A DNA stretch of 64,000 nucleotides, taken from Lentinus brumalis. Lineage: Eukaryota > Basidiomycota > Agaricomycetes > Polyporales > Polyporaceae. This document shows positions 19,514-31,169 of the stretch, piece by piece. The stretch is taken from contig MARA01000004.1 in assembly GCA_001792895.1 (NCBI GenBank), positions 868,001 through 932,000 on the forward strand, given 5' to 3'. Position 1 is the stretch's first letter. Each line of letters starts with the position of its first letter. A model generated the notes under the pieces. It was not told where the DNA came from and ran no database searches. It saw only the letters and a program-made list of their open reading frames with translations. Both the position numbers and the translations under genes were made by a program.

Positions 19514-22500
19514 TCAATCTGTGTCCTCGTCCTCGTCCTGCTCGTTGTCTTCTTCCATGTACCCCTGCAAGATGCTTATCTCCATGCCCACTTTCTCACC
19601 CACATAGAATCTCCGTGCGCGCAGGTCTGCTGCATTAGCGCGTGTTTCCTCTTCTGCGGTAAGAATTGCGGGGAACATGGCGACAACAGAGGCAATATCC
19701 GTGGCGTTGACAACCAGGCGGGCATCCGGCTGGGCCATGCAAGCTGTCAGAACACCAAACGTAGACTCGTATAGTGCGGCATCTCGCGCGGATAATGGCG
19801 CAAGCATGACTAGGGCATGTTCACGCCTATCGATGAGCATCTGGAAGAAGTACTGGACTTCAGCGTATGTGTTGTTGGTGAGCTGGAGTGACATAATCAG
19901 TTTGCAGACTAGCAGTGAATTCAGCCAAACGCCTACCCGGACCATGCGAGCACGACGAGGTACTTTGCCCGCAGCCTCCCAAGAACGCTCCTTCCACGCA
20001 GTCCTTGCAATCTGACCCGTAGGGATGCGGAGCCGAGCCCATTTCTTGAACCATGGGACCCAAGCCGGATCAATGTCCAGGAAGGTCGCCCTGCGGAGGA
20101 ACGCATGAATCGCATCATGCTCGGAAGCCAACTCGACCGCATGTGCACTCCGCTCGCGAGCGCGCATGAGCATGTACCCATTGCCCAAGTCCACGGAGGA
20201 GAGTAGATCCCCGACCTCTCTCACAAAGACAGGGTACATTGCCTGGAGGGCAATTTCCTATTAAAACCATGAGTAAATTCACTTGGACCAGGCCAAAATT
20301 GATGCGCACCTGGGCACGACGCACGCAGCGCTCAGTCACAACAGCATATGGAAAGACATGCTGGTGACATTCTCCGGTGACATTCCCTATGAAGTTCTCC
20401 ATGCACCATTGGCAGTGTGTCGGCCCAGAGCCATAATCGTAGATTTCGGGAATAAGATGGATGAGCAGATGCATGCATGGGCGGACAAAGTGGAGACGCT
20501 CGAGCTTGCGCTGGTAGAAGTATGCCTCGAACTCCTCGACAAAGACCACGAGATGCTCGTGAGCAGGTGCAAGCTGGGTGGTCTTGACAGAGCGCTGCAA
20601 TGCAACACGGACACCTGCAACGAGACGGCAGAAATTGATGAAGAACTTGTCGGGAAGGACATGGCGCAGGAGAGTTGGAAGCATGGTCCACGTGTACGTC
20701 ATCCACTCCTCCGCCTTGTAGCCACTAGTAAGCTTGAGGGCGATGTTGCGAGGAGTGTGTCCAAATGAACCTGGAAGATAGCGTCCATATGTCTGGACAA
20801 GCAGCCCGTGAGCGTTCCACTCCCGAGCGCGGCGGAAACAAGCCCAGGGCCAATTGTCAAGAGAGTCATCCGAGTCGCATACGAGGGTTCCACGTAGAAG
20901 GGAGATGTAGTGCTCAGGAACGTTGAAAGCAAGCAGATGCATAGGGTCCATAGGAAGGCAGGTCGGCATGGAAAGGTACTTGCCTTGAACCAACCCCAGG
21001 AAGATAGACGGCTTGCCAAAGCCTGTCAGGCAGCGCTCCTCCAGATAGTCCGGCTCGTTCCGGACCGCTCTGATACGTGCAATGGCCTCCAGGTATCGAG
21101 CACGCTTGGAAGCCGCACTCTCGGGAGCAACACGGTAATCGATGTCAATCCCGCCGCCACGGCGACTGGTGTAGTTGTGGGGTTTCAATGCCGCAGGGTA
21201 GTATGTAGAGCCACCGGGCTTGCTACGACCCTCCTGCTTGCATCCGGTACGGCAGCCGAGGAAGCCCTGGTGACCAACACCTCCGCTGAGGGGTACAAGG
21301 CCAGGGGTATCTGCAGTGCCGAATACAATGTACAGATTCTGGCGCATGATGCGCTCTGCAACTGCATCCCACACGAGGAGCCCCTCCCGTTGCACAGCGG
21401 AGATGTGATAGAATGTGGGGAATAAGAAGGAGTCCAAGAGCTTCGGCTTGTTCGGACCACCAATCACGCCAGCAGGTAGTACGAACCGCTTCTTGTAGCG
21501 ACAATCGGGTGGCAACTCGAAGACAACCCAGATGAGAAACCAACAGTCTGAGCTCTTCGAGGCGTAGAGCTGAGCACCATCGATGGAGAGCATCAGAACC
21601 ATGTCATCGTCCGTGATGTTCTTCGCGTCGACCTCATCAAGGTAGAGAGTGCCCTGGTACAGGTCATCGATGACTGTGATAGGATCGGGTTGCTCCAGCA
21701 AACGCCTCGTGACGGTGCGGCGATGCTGCATGAGCCGAGCAGAGTCTGGAGAGCTCCGCAAGATCTGGAGCTGCGGGCCAACAGGGAAGCTTGAGAAGGT
21801 GCGTCGAGGGACGCGGCGACCTTTGGCCAACTCAACAGGATCAAAGCGGGGCTCCCGCTCAGGGCAGATGGGACAGCGCACAAGCTGGTCGAAGGGACCA
21901 GTGTACGCAAGACAGCTGTTAGGACACATGTCATGTTTGAGGGGCTCGATGCCCGTCACCTTGGCCACAAGCCGCTTTGCACCCTCGTAACTCAGCAGAT
22001 CCTCCTCAGGGTGCGCGCGCATGAACGCGCGGCGGTTGTCCTCATAGTTGTCCTGTGAGGCTGAGCCGCGCGCATAGAACATCTCAATGGCCATCACCTC
22101 CAGTTGAGTCAGCTCAGGTGGAGGACGTGGAGGGGGATTGCGCATGCGGAAGAGCGCCGCGCTCGACATGCCCGACCGCTCGAGCGTAGCCTCTTGGATC
22201 TCCTCGATGAAATCCTGGCCCAGTTGCACGTCAGGGAGACGTGGAACACGCGGTACACCGGCTTGTTCAGTACGCCCGACCTCGGGATTGGGGTCGACTG
22301 GTGGGTCGGGCACCGTGTGCCGGTACAGCGCGGCTCTGGCTCGACGTGCGGCACGTCTGACCTCCTCCTCGGCCAGTAGCTCAGCGCCACGGGCTGCCTC
22401 CTGTGCGCGTGCCTGCTCGGGTGTCAGACGAGGACGCGCAGGCGGCGATGCGCGAGGTGGCGGCGATGCGCGAGGTGGTGGCGATGCGCGAGGAGGAGGA

Positions 22501-22963
22501 GGCGATGCGCGACGAGGAGGAGGCGATGCGCGACGAGGAGGACGAGGCGAGGGCGGGCGTGAAGGCAGCGCGCGCAAAGGAGATGATGGCGGCGGCACCT
22601 GTGAATGAGGACATTAGTAACATGATAAGTAGTGCCCCCTTGTGATATGCAACTCACCGTGGTGTGGCGCGTTCGCTTGGCAGCACTCGGGTTGGTCGGC
22701 GGGCTGCTTGGAGGACTGCGCACAGGCCTGGCCGACGACTGTCCCGCAGTACCCAGGGGGGGTGCGCATGACTGCGCGCCGCTGCCGCTGGCCTGAGGAT
22801 TGGAGCGCACAGGTGCGCGCGAGGAGGACGCAACACGCGCGTCGTTCTCGCGATACTGGCGGTGCTTGTGGAACACGCTTCGTGTGACGGGTGTGCTCAC
22901 ACCATTGCACTTCGCCTGGCAGTTGCAGAGATGGGTGCGGCTCGGGTCTTGCGCAGGATCCAT
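19514..22963 (-). CDS. Tnp2-family transposase
   Basis: Catalyses transposition of the surrounding element. Three exons: 22658-22963, 20310-22598, 19514-20257 (introns of 59 and 52 nt), giving about 1112 aa. The N-terminus has the family's cysteine cluster (THLCNCQAKCNGVSTPVTRS). A Pro/Arg/Ser repeat (PPPRASPP units) follows, then SYEGAKRLVAKVTGIEPLKH and a zinc-ribbon-like CPNSCLAYTGPF...LVRCPICPE. The core has MVLMLSIDGAQLYASKSSDC (a likely catalytic Asp), GFLGCRTGCKQEGR, MDPMHLLAFNVPEHY and, near the end, GSGPTHCQWCMENFIGNV. The C-terminus ends in an acidic run EEDNEQDEDEDTD. All exons are open, so the gene appears intact. Confidence 0.92.
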
Positions 22964-23017
22964 TGAGGTACGCGCGCCTTGCTGTTGTAGATCGGGCGAC
23001 AGACGACGTGGGACAGT

Positions 23018-23198
23018 GGGAGAGCGCGAGAGAGAGCGCGAGGGAGAGCGCGAGGGAGATTGGTTCGGTAGGTAGCGAGAGAGAGGGGCCCGAGTGGGAG
23101 CAAGCGGGAGGTAGACTGAGAGCAGGAGGGAGCAAGAGCAGGAGAGGGAGAGGAAGAAGGAGAGGGAGAGGGAAAGGGAGAGGGAGTGCGGGCTGCAG
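23018..23198. repeat. Purine-rich GAGAGGGA / GAGAGCGC tract
   Basis: About 180 bp of low-complexity AGGGAGAG and GAGAGCGCGA units between the transposase start (22963) and the right end of the element. It probably lies in its promoter or leader. Confidence 0.75.
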
Positions 23199-23482
23199 CA
23201 CGCAGGAGGCATGCAGATGCAGGGCGACAGAGGCGTAGCAGTTCGTCCGTGCACTCCGAAATGGGCGTGTCGCAGAAGAGAAGACTGTGCCTTTTCGGAG
23301 GCGCCCACAAGCGCGGAATTGACGCATGCGACGAAATTGAGTCGCACACCGACATTTAAATTTCATACCACACAATCTGGCGGCCGTTCTGTACATTGTG
23401 AACGACAAACGACGATCTCGCTGTCGGAATACTCAGAGTCACTCGGGGTTACTCCTGATTACTCGTGGTTACCCTCGGTTAC

Positions 23483-23511
23483 CCGAGGTTTCCTTGTCGA
23501 TTCTCACTGGG
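23483..23511 (-). repeat. Right 29-bp terminal inverted repeat of the Tnp2 element
   Basis: Reads CCCAGTGAGAATCGACAAGG... on the minus strand, identical to 14707-14735. The GAGTAGG duplication follows at 23512-23518. Inward of it lie several GGTTACC/GGGTTACTC motifs. Confidence 0.95.
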
Positions 23512-23747
23512 GAGTAGGCGTCGGCCGCCAAGAGTGTCCGGGAAACGGATAATGCTCTGCAGGGGTGGCATGGTGCCGAGATAGTACCTGCTAGTGTACT
23601 GTGGCCAGACCTCGCTGCTGTCCGAAAAGAGCGCAGATGTGACTCGGAGGACGACCTCCGTGAGGTTTTCTAGCTATAGCACCTTGGGCGCTTCAGCCAC
23701 AGACGCGTCTTCGCCTCCGCGCCACTGACCGTGACCGCGACCATAAC

Positions 23748-24409
23748 ATGGTGGCTCCGGTGTCCTCCCCCACTGTCCTCCCTCGCAGCCCCGTCTTCCC
23801 GCGGCTCCTGCCCCTTCCGCCACACCCGCATCCGATCCCGCCTGCTCCGTCTTTCCAGCGACGCGAACGTTTCATCAACTACCGGGACATATGGCGCGAG
23901 ATGGACGAGCTCAGCGACGAGGAGACAGCGATTGAGGCCCAGGTACGTCCCTACCTTCTGACAACTTGCCAATGTGCGAGCATACCGACGTTGTCTGTCG
24001 TGCTTGCCTGTGTCTTTGTGGAACCGGAATTACGGCGGTAGAATGCGGAGATCAAGAACAGAGGGTACAACTTCCTCATCCCTATCGGCCGGACATGGAC
24101 GCAGCACGAGGAGAAGAACGATGTGAGTGATAACGGTGATATTGCCTAACATGACCTGAGCGCCTTTCTCCTGGATCTCCTGCTGCCCCACAGGCCGACG
24201 ACGCGTCGGAAGGATCAGACGGGACCGACCACACTGGCGATGCGAACTCGCTCATGGACGAAGACGAGAACGACTCCTCGGAAGAGGAGGAGGAGGACCT
24301 CGATGCCGACATGGAGGACATGGACCAGACTGCTAATAACACTGCGGACCCCGACGCAGAAGAGACGGGGAGCTCTGAAGAGAGCTCCGAGGAAGAGGAA
24401 TCCGACTGA
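23748..24409 (+). CDS. APC15: Probable anaphase-promoting complex subunit 15
   Basis: Small subunit of the APC/C ubiquitin ligase, which in known systems tunes turnover of the checkpoint complex on Cdc20. Exons 23748-23942, 24042-24122 and 24194-24409 give 163 aa. A Pro-rich start is followed by FINYRDIWREMDELSDEETA and, across the first junction, IEAQNAEIKNRGYNFLIPIG. The D-E-x-x-L/I...RK/KN...G-Y-x-[FW]-L-x-P-x-G pattern is the core of the Apc15/Mnd2 family. The tail is very acidic (EEEEEDLDADMEDMD), also usual. Family assignment is by pattern on a short motif. Its 3' end converges on the next gene with 180 bp between stops. Confidence 0.68.
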
Positions 24410-24588
24410 CCCCGGATTGCTCTATGTACGGATCATATGGCTCGGTCTCTTCAGATATGTATCTATAGTTGTAACAACATACCCCTTTGCCATCTTTCCG
24501 CGACAGAAATATGTTTCGCGCGAAGGAGGCCAGAAGTTAGCCAGAAGTAAGATGATAGCAGATATCATATGTACAGGTAGCACACATA

Positions 24589-27230
24589 TCACAACGATGG
24601 ATCGAAAGGAGCGAAGGCCGCCTTAAACGCTGCCACATCCTCCTTGTCCTCTTCCTCCGATTGGGTACAAGCCTTCCAGTCGAACCGGTCTGCCATCCCG
24701 AGAATAGACACCAGCACTTGCCTGCAAAGCCGTCAATCGCTGTCATCACCAAGCCATATAGAATGACGCACCTTCCAAACTGTATACTGAACGGCCCGTG
24801 GTCGCGCATCAAGTGCACCATCTTCCTCCCATCCGGCAAATCGACACGGAAGTAACCCCCTCTCCCACCCGCACACCCACGCAGCGCCTCGTCCGGGTCG
24901 TCTTCGAACGTGATGTTCAGTGCGCGGGCCTCCTCGTTGAATGCGTCCTCTACGGCGTTCTTCAGCTTGCTGGGTATCGGGACTACCTGGACGTGCGCAT
25001 GCCCGCCCTTCGCACTCATCCGCCCGACCTCAAAGCAGACTGCCGCAGCACCGTGCTTGGCGTACATCGAGCGCAGGGCAGCCTTGTATCTGTCCAGCCC
25101 ACACCATGAGTAAGGCACCATAATATAGAGCCCTTGTGAGCGACTCACTTCTCCGTCTCGTCGATAATAGGCTCTGCTAGGTCCGGAGGGATGGAGAGGT
25201 ATGTGGGGTAGTGCGTAATGGGCACTATGAGGACATGGCCTCCGCCTGGTACGCGCGGCGCGTTTGGGTGGTTTGCGCCCTGGTGCGTCGGAATGATCTG
25301 TCCTTTGGGAAGTGTCACGTAGCACTCCGACCCGATGGAGACGATGAGATGCTTGCTGCATATATCATCAGTACGAATGTGCAGGCTCGATCGGGGCGCG
25401 TACTTACGCAAGGTTGGGATTCGACAAGCAGAACCAGCATTCGTCCGCTGCGGGCCCTGTGAGTACACCGCTGGCCTGTTTGCAAAACTGTACGTACGAG
25501 CTATCTCTTTGGGTGGGCCGCGCCTGCCTTGCCGGTTACCGTGTCCTGTCTGGTTCGCGACGGGGCAGTCCTCGATGTAGTGCAGTTCACTAGCGCACGC
25601 TCTGCAGACGTAGCCTTCGCGTGGCTTCCGCCCGCCCGTATCGCCCACTGCGTTCTTGACTGGGCAGTCGCGGATGAAATGGCCAGACTGCGCGATCAAT
25701 ATCAGCAACTACTTTGACCTCCACGGATGAAGTGAGCTCACTCACCTCTTTGCAGATCCTGCAAATATAGCCTTCGTGGGGCTTCTCCCTGTCCGGACAA
25801 TCGGTTATGAAGTGCTGCAGATATCACGTCAGTTCTACAAGCACCATGAGTGCCGGTTCTCCGCACCTCTGGAGACTCGCAGATCTTGCACTTATATCCA
25901 GCAGGCGGTTTGTCTGAGGGGCCATCTGCTTCGGTTCAGAGACGCAGTACTTGATAAGCACGACCCCTGGGTACATACCTGTCCTGCTTCGCTTGCCAGG
26001 CTGTTGCGCCCCAGTGTCGAGCGGTCGCTTCGGAGGGCGGTGCAAGAAGGGGTTCTGAGTGGCGTTCGCGGGCTTTGGTTGAGGCTCGCTGGTTGCACTG
26101 AGTGGCGCGATCGAGAAAGCATAGAACCACTATATCACGACCCTTGTCAGCCCGACGATAATTGTCGGCCAGTCATGGATACTTGTACTCACTCGCGGCT
26201 TCTTTCCAGATGGCTGTTCGCCACCAAAGGCGCCGATACTGACGAATCTGCTGACTCGGCCATTATCTTCGTCCCAGGTATACGGCTCGCGTTCCCAGAA
26301 CCGCGGCGGATGGCCGCCTCCAGACGTGAAGTGGTATCGGGGTTTCGTCTTCCGTACAACCTCTGCCACGGGCTCTACTCCAATGGAGGCGAGTTCCGGG
26401 GCAGGCAAGGGAGCGGATGAAAAGTGCGTGATACCTGAGGGCCACGCGTTGCTGATGAAGATGTCAACGAGCTGAGAGGATGTCGACGAGGACTTGATCG
26501 AGGCGAGGGAGGTGTAGTTCTGCTCCTTTGGCTTCGAGCTGGTCAGGGTGTTGGCAAGAAGCTTCTCTACAGTTTTCGAGGTGAAGTATGGGGAGGTGAA
26601 TCCCTGTGTGCACCGTCAGGAGCGAGATACCACCATGCGTAGAGGGGAACACTTACAAGCGCATCTTCAGAAGCGTACACATTTGAGTCGTATACACCAG
26701 CGAGACACGCTATGCGAATTCCTTGGGCTGTGGTCAAGACCCCGGACTTGTCTGCGCCAGTGACTCGTTGTAGCTTGAATAACGCTGCTGTCACGCGGAA
26801 TACACTCACGGAGCAGGAAGACATTCTGGCTCAGTGCCCCTCCGGTCTTCGCGAACTTTTCAATGACAGGGGCCGGGAGCGGGTACTCGCCTTGCATGAT
26901 GTAGCATTCGACTGGGGCTGTAACGGCGATACATTGAGCAAGGGATACATACAAGGAACAACGACGTAACGCGACCTTCCAGGCGACCATTCAGCAGCTG
27001 CATGACCTCATGATCCTCCTCATACGCATCTGCCGCGTCCTTTGGGGCCCAAAGAAGTCGCCCAGACATAGCACCAGGTCGAACTTGCCGTGCTTGTCGT
27101 CAATGGACTTTATCTTTGCGAAGAGGTCGCGGATGGACCCAACAGCGGGGCCCACTGTCAACCTTCAGCTGCGTTAGCACAGTTGCGTAGCATTGCGAAC
27201 CAACACGACTTACACCTTCGCCGTAGACAT
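24589..27230 (-). CDS. CWF19-like protein 1 / Drn1 homologue with zinc knuckles
   Basis: Lariat-debranching-associated splicing protein. Start ATG 27228-27230. A short first exon joins over an intron to give MSTAKVLTVGPAVGSIRDLF, then FAKIKSIDDKHGKFDLVLCL-GDFFG, the metallophosphoesterase-like N-domain. The middle holds several CCHC knuckles (HFIRDCPVKN, YVCRACASELHYIEDCPVAN). CwfJ_C_1 follows: HLIVSIGSECYVTLPKGQII with GGGHVLIVPITHYPT, a HIT-like histidine motif. CwfJ_C_2 has FEVGRMSAKGGHAHVQVVPI and YFRVDLPDGRKMVHLM. The C-terminus is EEEDKEDVAAFKAAFAPFDP, stop TGA 24589-24591. There are many short introns. CCHC knuckles between the N-domain and CwfJ_C_1 are, as far as I know, common in fungal homologues. 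Confidence 0.88.
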
Positions 27231-27527
27231 TCTCGCACTCTCGTTCTTCGCGGTTGAGCTTCTCTGATTGTTTCACTGGTCGGGCTACGTGTGACCAGAA
27301 CCAGTGGCATACACAAGCAGAGACAAGACGACTTGTGTGAGGTAGACTTGACTTCGGAAGGACAGATTGGTGAGAGCGTGCTAGGCCTACCCACGGCCTA
27401 CCTTATGTCAAGGTATGGGTGGAAGGCGCCTATGACGCAACGCGTTCAGACGCGCGCTCAAGCCCTCAGAGCTTAAGGTTTGACTTTGACCTGCCGTTGT
27501 ATTAGCTGTTTGACACCGGGTTCTGAA

Positions 27528-27620
27528 TCCCGTTTAGCTCAGTTGGTAGAGCGCGTCACTAGTACTTCTTTGAAAGATGTTCTTCATGACGAGGTCAGTC
27601 GTTCAAATCGGCTAACGGGA
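27528..27620 (+). tRNA. tRNA-Thr: tRNA-Thr(AGU) with a 21-nt intron
   Basis: A full cloverleaf can be folded by eye. Acceptor TCCCGTT/AACGGGA; D arm GCTC-AGTTGGTA-GAGC; anticodon stem CGTCA/TGACG (27554-27558 / 27587-27591); loop CTAGTA|A with anticodon AGT at 27561-27563; T arm AGTCG-TTCAAAT-CGGCT. A 21-nt intron (27565-27585) sits after position 37, the canonical place. The A and B boxes (TAGCTCAGTTGG, GTTCAAATC) serve as the internal Pol III promoter. Position 34 A would be edited to inosine, reading ACU/ACC/ACA. Confidence 0.95.
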
Positions 27621-27623
27621 ACG

Positions 27624-27631
27624 TTTTTTTT
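27624..27631 (+). terminator. RNA polymerase III terminator (T8)
   Basis: Run of eight T starting four bases after the tRNA-Thr 3' end. Confidence 0.92.
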
Positions 27632-29216
27632 CCTTACTGCACGTCCCAGCTCGGGATACAGAACTCAAATGTCCTTACTAGTCCTGGTCTTTCGCTCCCG
27701 TTCTGCCCTACTTACTCAGCTGAATGGACCTGTCATTTGCCTATACGGGCGATAGTTTTGCTCCCGCCCACGATACCCGGGCCTGCGCACAAGTCTAAGT
27801 TATCGCTTCCTGCAGTCAAGTCTGAACCTTCCTTCGACGTGCCAAACTAACTCCCCGACGCCTCGTCCTGTCCAGTGTCTGCTATGTTGTGTGAGTCTTC
27901 TGGCGACTCCCTCGAGCAGAACCATTCAGAGGTACTCGGTTGTCGATGCCTGGGACGTGCGAGCCCTAGGGGCATGAAGCTTCGGCGAAGTGTCCTCCTC
28001 AAGGCTGAAGACATGCTGCCTTCGTGCCGTTCTTCACCGAAAAATGGACCAACCGAGTCCGGGTTCCTTGGAGACTCGAGAGATAATTCACTGCAGTACG
28101 GACACGCCCGTCGTCGAAACGACGCATCCGGAGTGGTTTATTCATTCGGTGCATACTAAAGTCCGCTTGTCAGGGACGGAGACACCTTGTTGCTGCGGCG
28201 GGCCGCTCGTCGGCAGTGAGGACCAGCATGCTCCCGCGGCTCTTTAGGACAAGGTTGCTGCGCTGCCATAATTAAAAGCACCGCGTGCTTCAGAGCCTGA
28301 GCGGCGCGGTTGTCACTGAACGTTGATGGCAGGCTTGTCTCCGCCGGCGCAGTGGCCGCACGAGGATTCAGGATAGCTGTGTCAAGTACCCCGGTTCCAC
28401 CTGGTCGCACTGTGTGAGTGTTAACGGTGGCTGCAGTGTCTATGTATTGCGAACCTGTTGGCTGCCCGGAACTCTCCAGGGCTAGATGACACAATCCTGA
28501 ACCATATGGACCTTGAAGTTGATGGGGAGGAGCGTTCACGTCGCGATTCGCGGTGCCAGTAGTGCACCCGATGCCCCTCAAAGCAACTTGAGTCGGGGAA
28601 ACGGAACACGCTGACTGCACGCAGACCAGATGAGTATGTGCCTTAGCGGCGGTCCCTGAAGCAATTGAACCGTTGTTTGCACGCCGTACTTATTTGGACG
28701 CCGATGCCGGGTAGCGCCCTGCGTCATGGCCAGAGCAGTGCCGTCGGTTGTCCCGGACGAGCGCAATCACAGAGAATCGAGGCGCATACTTATCCGCCAG
28801 ACAGGCACGAAGAGGCAGAAGTTGTGCTTGCCAGGGACCGACGCGTGCCGGCGGATGCTCGTCCTGCCATACGCAGTACAAGGCAGCAGCCACATCAGGC
28901 AAACGAGCAGGGCGAGTTCCCACGTGGAAGGACGAACGCTGTATGCACCGCCCACCGTGTGGTTCTCTGTCCAGACGGCATTGTTCTCGATCCAGTCAAA
29001 ATGTCAGACATGGCAGCGAACCCTCACCCCGCTGTTCCTTGCCGACATTCTCCCCTGGCTCTCGTACTCTAGAGGTTCCGGTTCCCTACACGGCTGACGC
29101 AGGTCCGGTCAGCTCGTCCATATAAACCCCCGGCGAGGGTTCCTTCCTCCAGGCAGCACCTCCCGCCCCATAGACTTCGGACTCTACATAATTGCCTCGG
29201 TCTATTCTGTAGCGAC
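27632..29216. other. 1.6-kb intergenic region
   Basis: I see no supported gene. A minus-strand frame at 28156-28620 lacks family features and splice context. A TATA-like TATAAA at 29121-29126 lies 91 bp before the esterase start. Confidence 0.5.
29121..29126 (+). promoter_or_regulatory. TATA box of the carboxylesterase gene
   Basis: TATAAA within CCATATAAACCCC, about 90 bp upstream of ATG 29217. The spacing fits a fungal core promoter with a short leader. Confidence 0.6.
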
Positions 29217-31169
29217 ATGGTTGGCATTCAGTCCCTGGCCTTTGCTCTTCTCTTCGCGTCTTGGGCGACGGCACTCCCGACGCACGTATCTATGCCTCCG
29301 TACACCTGGAAGGCCGAGCTGTGCAAGCTCTCGCCGAGGATACAGAGGGCTCTCTGTCCCCGCCAGAGCTCGAACTCCCAGACGTCTGTTGACACGCCTA
29401 TTGGCACCGCGCACGGCACGTCGGACGGTTCGGGTGCAACACGTTTCTCTGTCAAGTACGCATCTGCCTCGCGGTGGAAGCCATCTGTCCTTGCTACCAC
29501 TTGGGAGCTACCGTGAGTGATCATGTCGTCTCCTCCGCATGGCTTGCGGTTCTTACGAGGTGTTTGTTGCTAGAAATGGCGCCTCCGACGTCACCGCGCT
29601 GCCGCTTCCCTGCCTGCAGACGTCCAACGGCGATACAGTCGGCACGGAGGACTGCCTGTCGATGATACTCTATATTCCGTCGTCGATCTCTCAAGGCAGT
29701 GACGCGCCGACGTTCATGTGGTATGTCCGGATTCCCATCCGCTAGCAGTTGCGCTAGACTGACGTTCGCTCTCAGGATTCACGGGGGTTCCTTCACTGGG
29801 GGCTCTGCCACAGGTCCCGGACTGGATGGGTCTAAGCTCGCTACTGCAACTAAGTCAATTGTTGCGGTTATCCAGTACCGTCTTGGCGCAGTGAGTGTAA
29901 CGCCGCCGGTCTTGTGTGACAAGACTGATTTCTCGCATAGCTCGGGTTTCTGGCCCCGGACGGTACTCACAACCTTGCGGTTGCCGACGTGATTAACGCT
30001 CTTGGCTTCCTGAAGGCTGTTGTCCCGAGCTTTGGTGGCTCTGCCTCAAAGATCACCATTGCTGGACAGAGCGCCGGCGCGAACATGATTCGGGCAATCC
30101 TCGCGGCTCCATCCGCGTCGTCCCTCTTCGAGTCGGCAATTCTCCACTCAGACCCGATGGTGAGCTCCTCGGTGCCTCTCCGATGATCTCTCTGCTAATC
30201 AGCCGATAGGACTTCGGTTTCCTCTCTCCTAGCGTTCACCAGGAGGTGCTTGATGCGTTCACCACAAACCTCAACTGCAGCACTTCGGATTCGGCTTGCC
30301 TGAATGCGTTGTCCAGCGATGCCATCATGTCCGCTCAGAATACCCTCCTGAATGCGGCGGTTAACGGCGACCTTGATCCCGCCGCTGGCGCATCGGAGCC
30401 TATCCGCCCGGTCCGCGACAACGTACTGATCACCAACCCTCTTGACCTCACGGAGACCTTCCCCAAGCAGTCAAAGCCAATCATCGTCTCCACCGTTCGC
30501 AACGAGGCGGGGCCGACGATCTACGGAAACATCCCCTTCGACGTCGACGATTCTCTCTACGAGGACCTTGTCCAATCCACGTTCGGCAGTCCCCGCACGT
30601 CTCGCATCTTGGCTACGGCTCTCTATGCTGCGTCTCCCGCAGTCGATGGAGTTGAGCCCGACCAGCGTCCCCAGCTTGAAGAACTCGGCACGGACCAGAT
30701 CTGGCGTTGTGCGACCTGGACTTTCGCACGCAACTGGGTTGGAAACGGCGGCAAGGCGTACGTTGGGGAGTACAAGGTCGGCGCAACCTACCCTGGCAAC
30801 GACGAAGTTCCGTTCTGTACCGGCGGCGGCGCTGTCTGCCATCAAGACGATATTCAGATCATCGTGAGTTTCCTTCCCACTGGACGTCTGTTGTAATCTC
30901 AACGCGCTGACCCGCCCTCGTAGTTCGGCACCGTCCAAAACCCTACCGCCGCGCAATCAGCGCTGATCACGGAGATGCAGGCTCGGTACGACAGCTTCCT
31001 CCACACCGGCTCGCCCAACGCGAACGGCTTCTCTACGTGGAACGTCGCTGGCACGGACAACGTGAACGCGATCAACCTCGGGCAGTCCGGCATGGCAACC
31101 GTCGGTGCCTGCAACACCAGCTACTGGGGCAACTTCGTCCAGTTTGACTACCAAGTCTTCAACCTCTAG
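29217..31169 (+). CDS. Secreted carboxylesterase/lipase, type B
   Basis: Alpha/beta hydrolase of the carboxylesterase type-B family, which hydrolyses esters outside the cell. Signal peptide MVGIQSLAFALLFASWATAL. After short introns come LPCLQTSNGDTVGTEDCLSM and IHGGSFTGGSATGPGLDGSK (oxyanion-hole HGG). Then VVIQYRLGA-type strand, GTHNLAVADVINALGFL, and the nucleophile elbow ITIAGQSAGANMIRA (GxSxG). The catalytic His is in AVCHQDDIQII-FGTVQNPTAA and the C-terminus is CNTSYWGNFVQFDYQVFNL. About six exons, TAG stop at 31167-31169. Natural substrate unknown. Confidence 0.92.

Larger units (their letters stand above)
14707..23511. mobile_element. Complete Tnp2-family (CACTA/Plavaka-like) DNA transposon, 8805 bp
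   Basis: The ends are 29-bp perfect inverted repeats (starting CCCAGTGAGAATCGACAAGG) at 14707-14735 and 23483-23511. A 7-bp direct repeat GAGTAGG flanks the element at 14700-14706 and 23512-23518. Inside are a Tnp2 transposase gene and two more genes (15432-18055 minus, 18331-19333 plus). The subterminal zones hold repeated GGTAACC/GGATAACC-like motifs, which resemble transposase-binding arrays of CACTA elements. All three genes have open spliced frames, so this copy looks young. CACTA elements usually leave 3-bp duplications and end CACT[A/G], so the 7-bp repeat and CCCAGTG ends are worth noting. Confidence 0.92.

Noticed and set aside
20115..20262. Read-through 3' end of the transposase frame (CLCERGRGSTLLRG...)
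   Set aside because: A 52-nt in-phase intron (20258-20309) joins the transposase to a far better C-terminal exon at 19514-20257.
28156..28620. Minus-strand 154-codon frame
   Set aside because: Composition and lack of any motif, start context or splice partners suggest chance.
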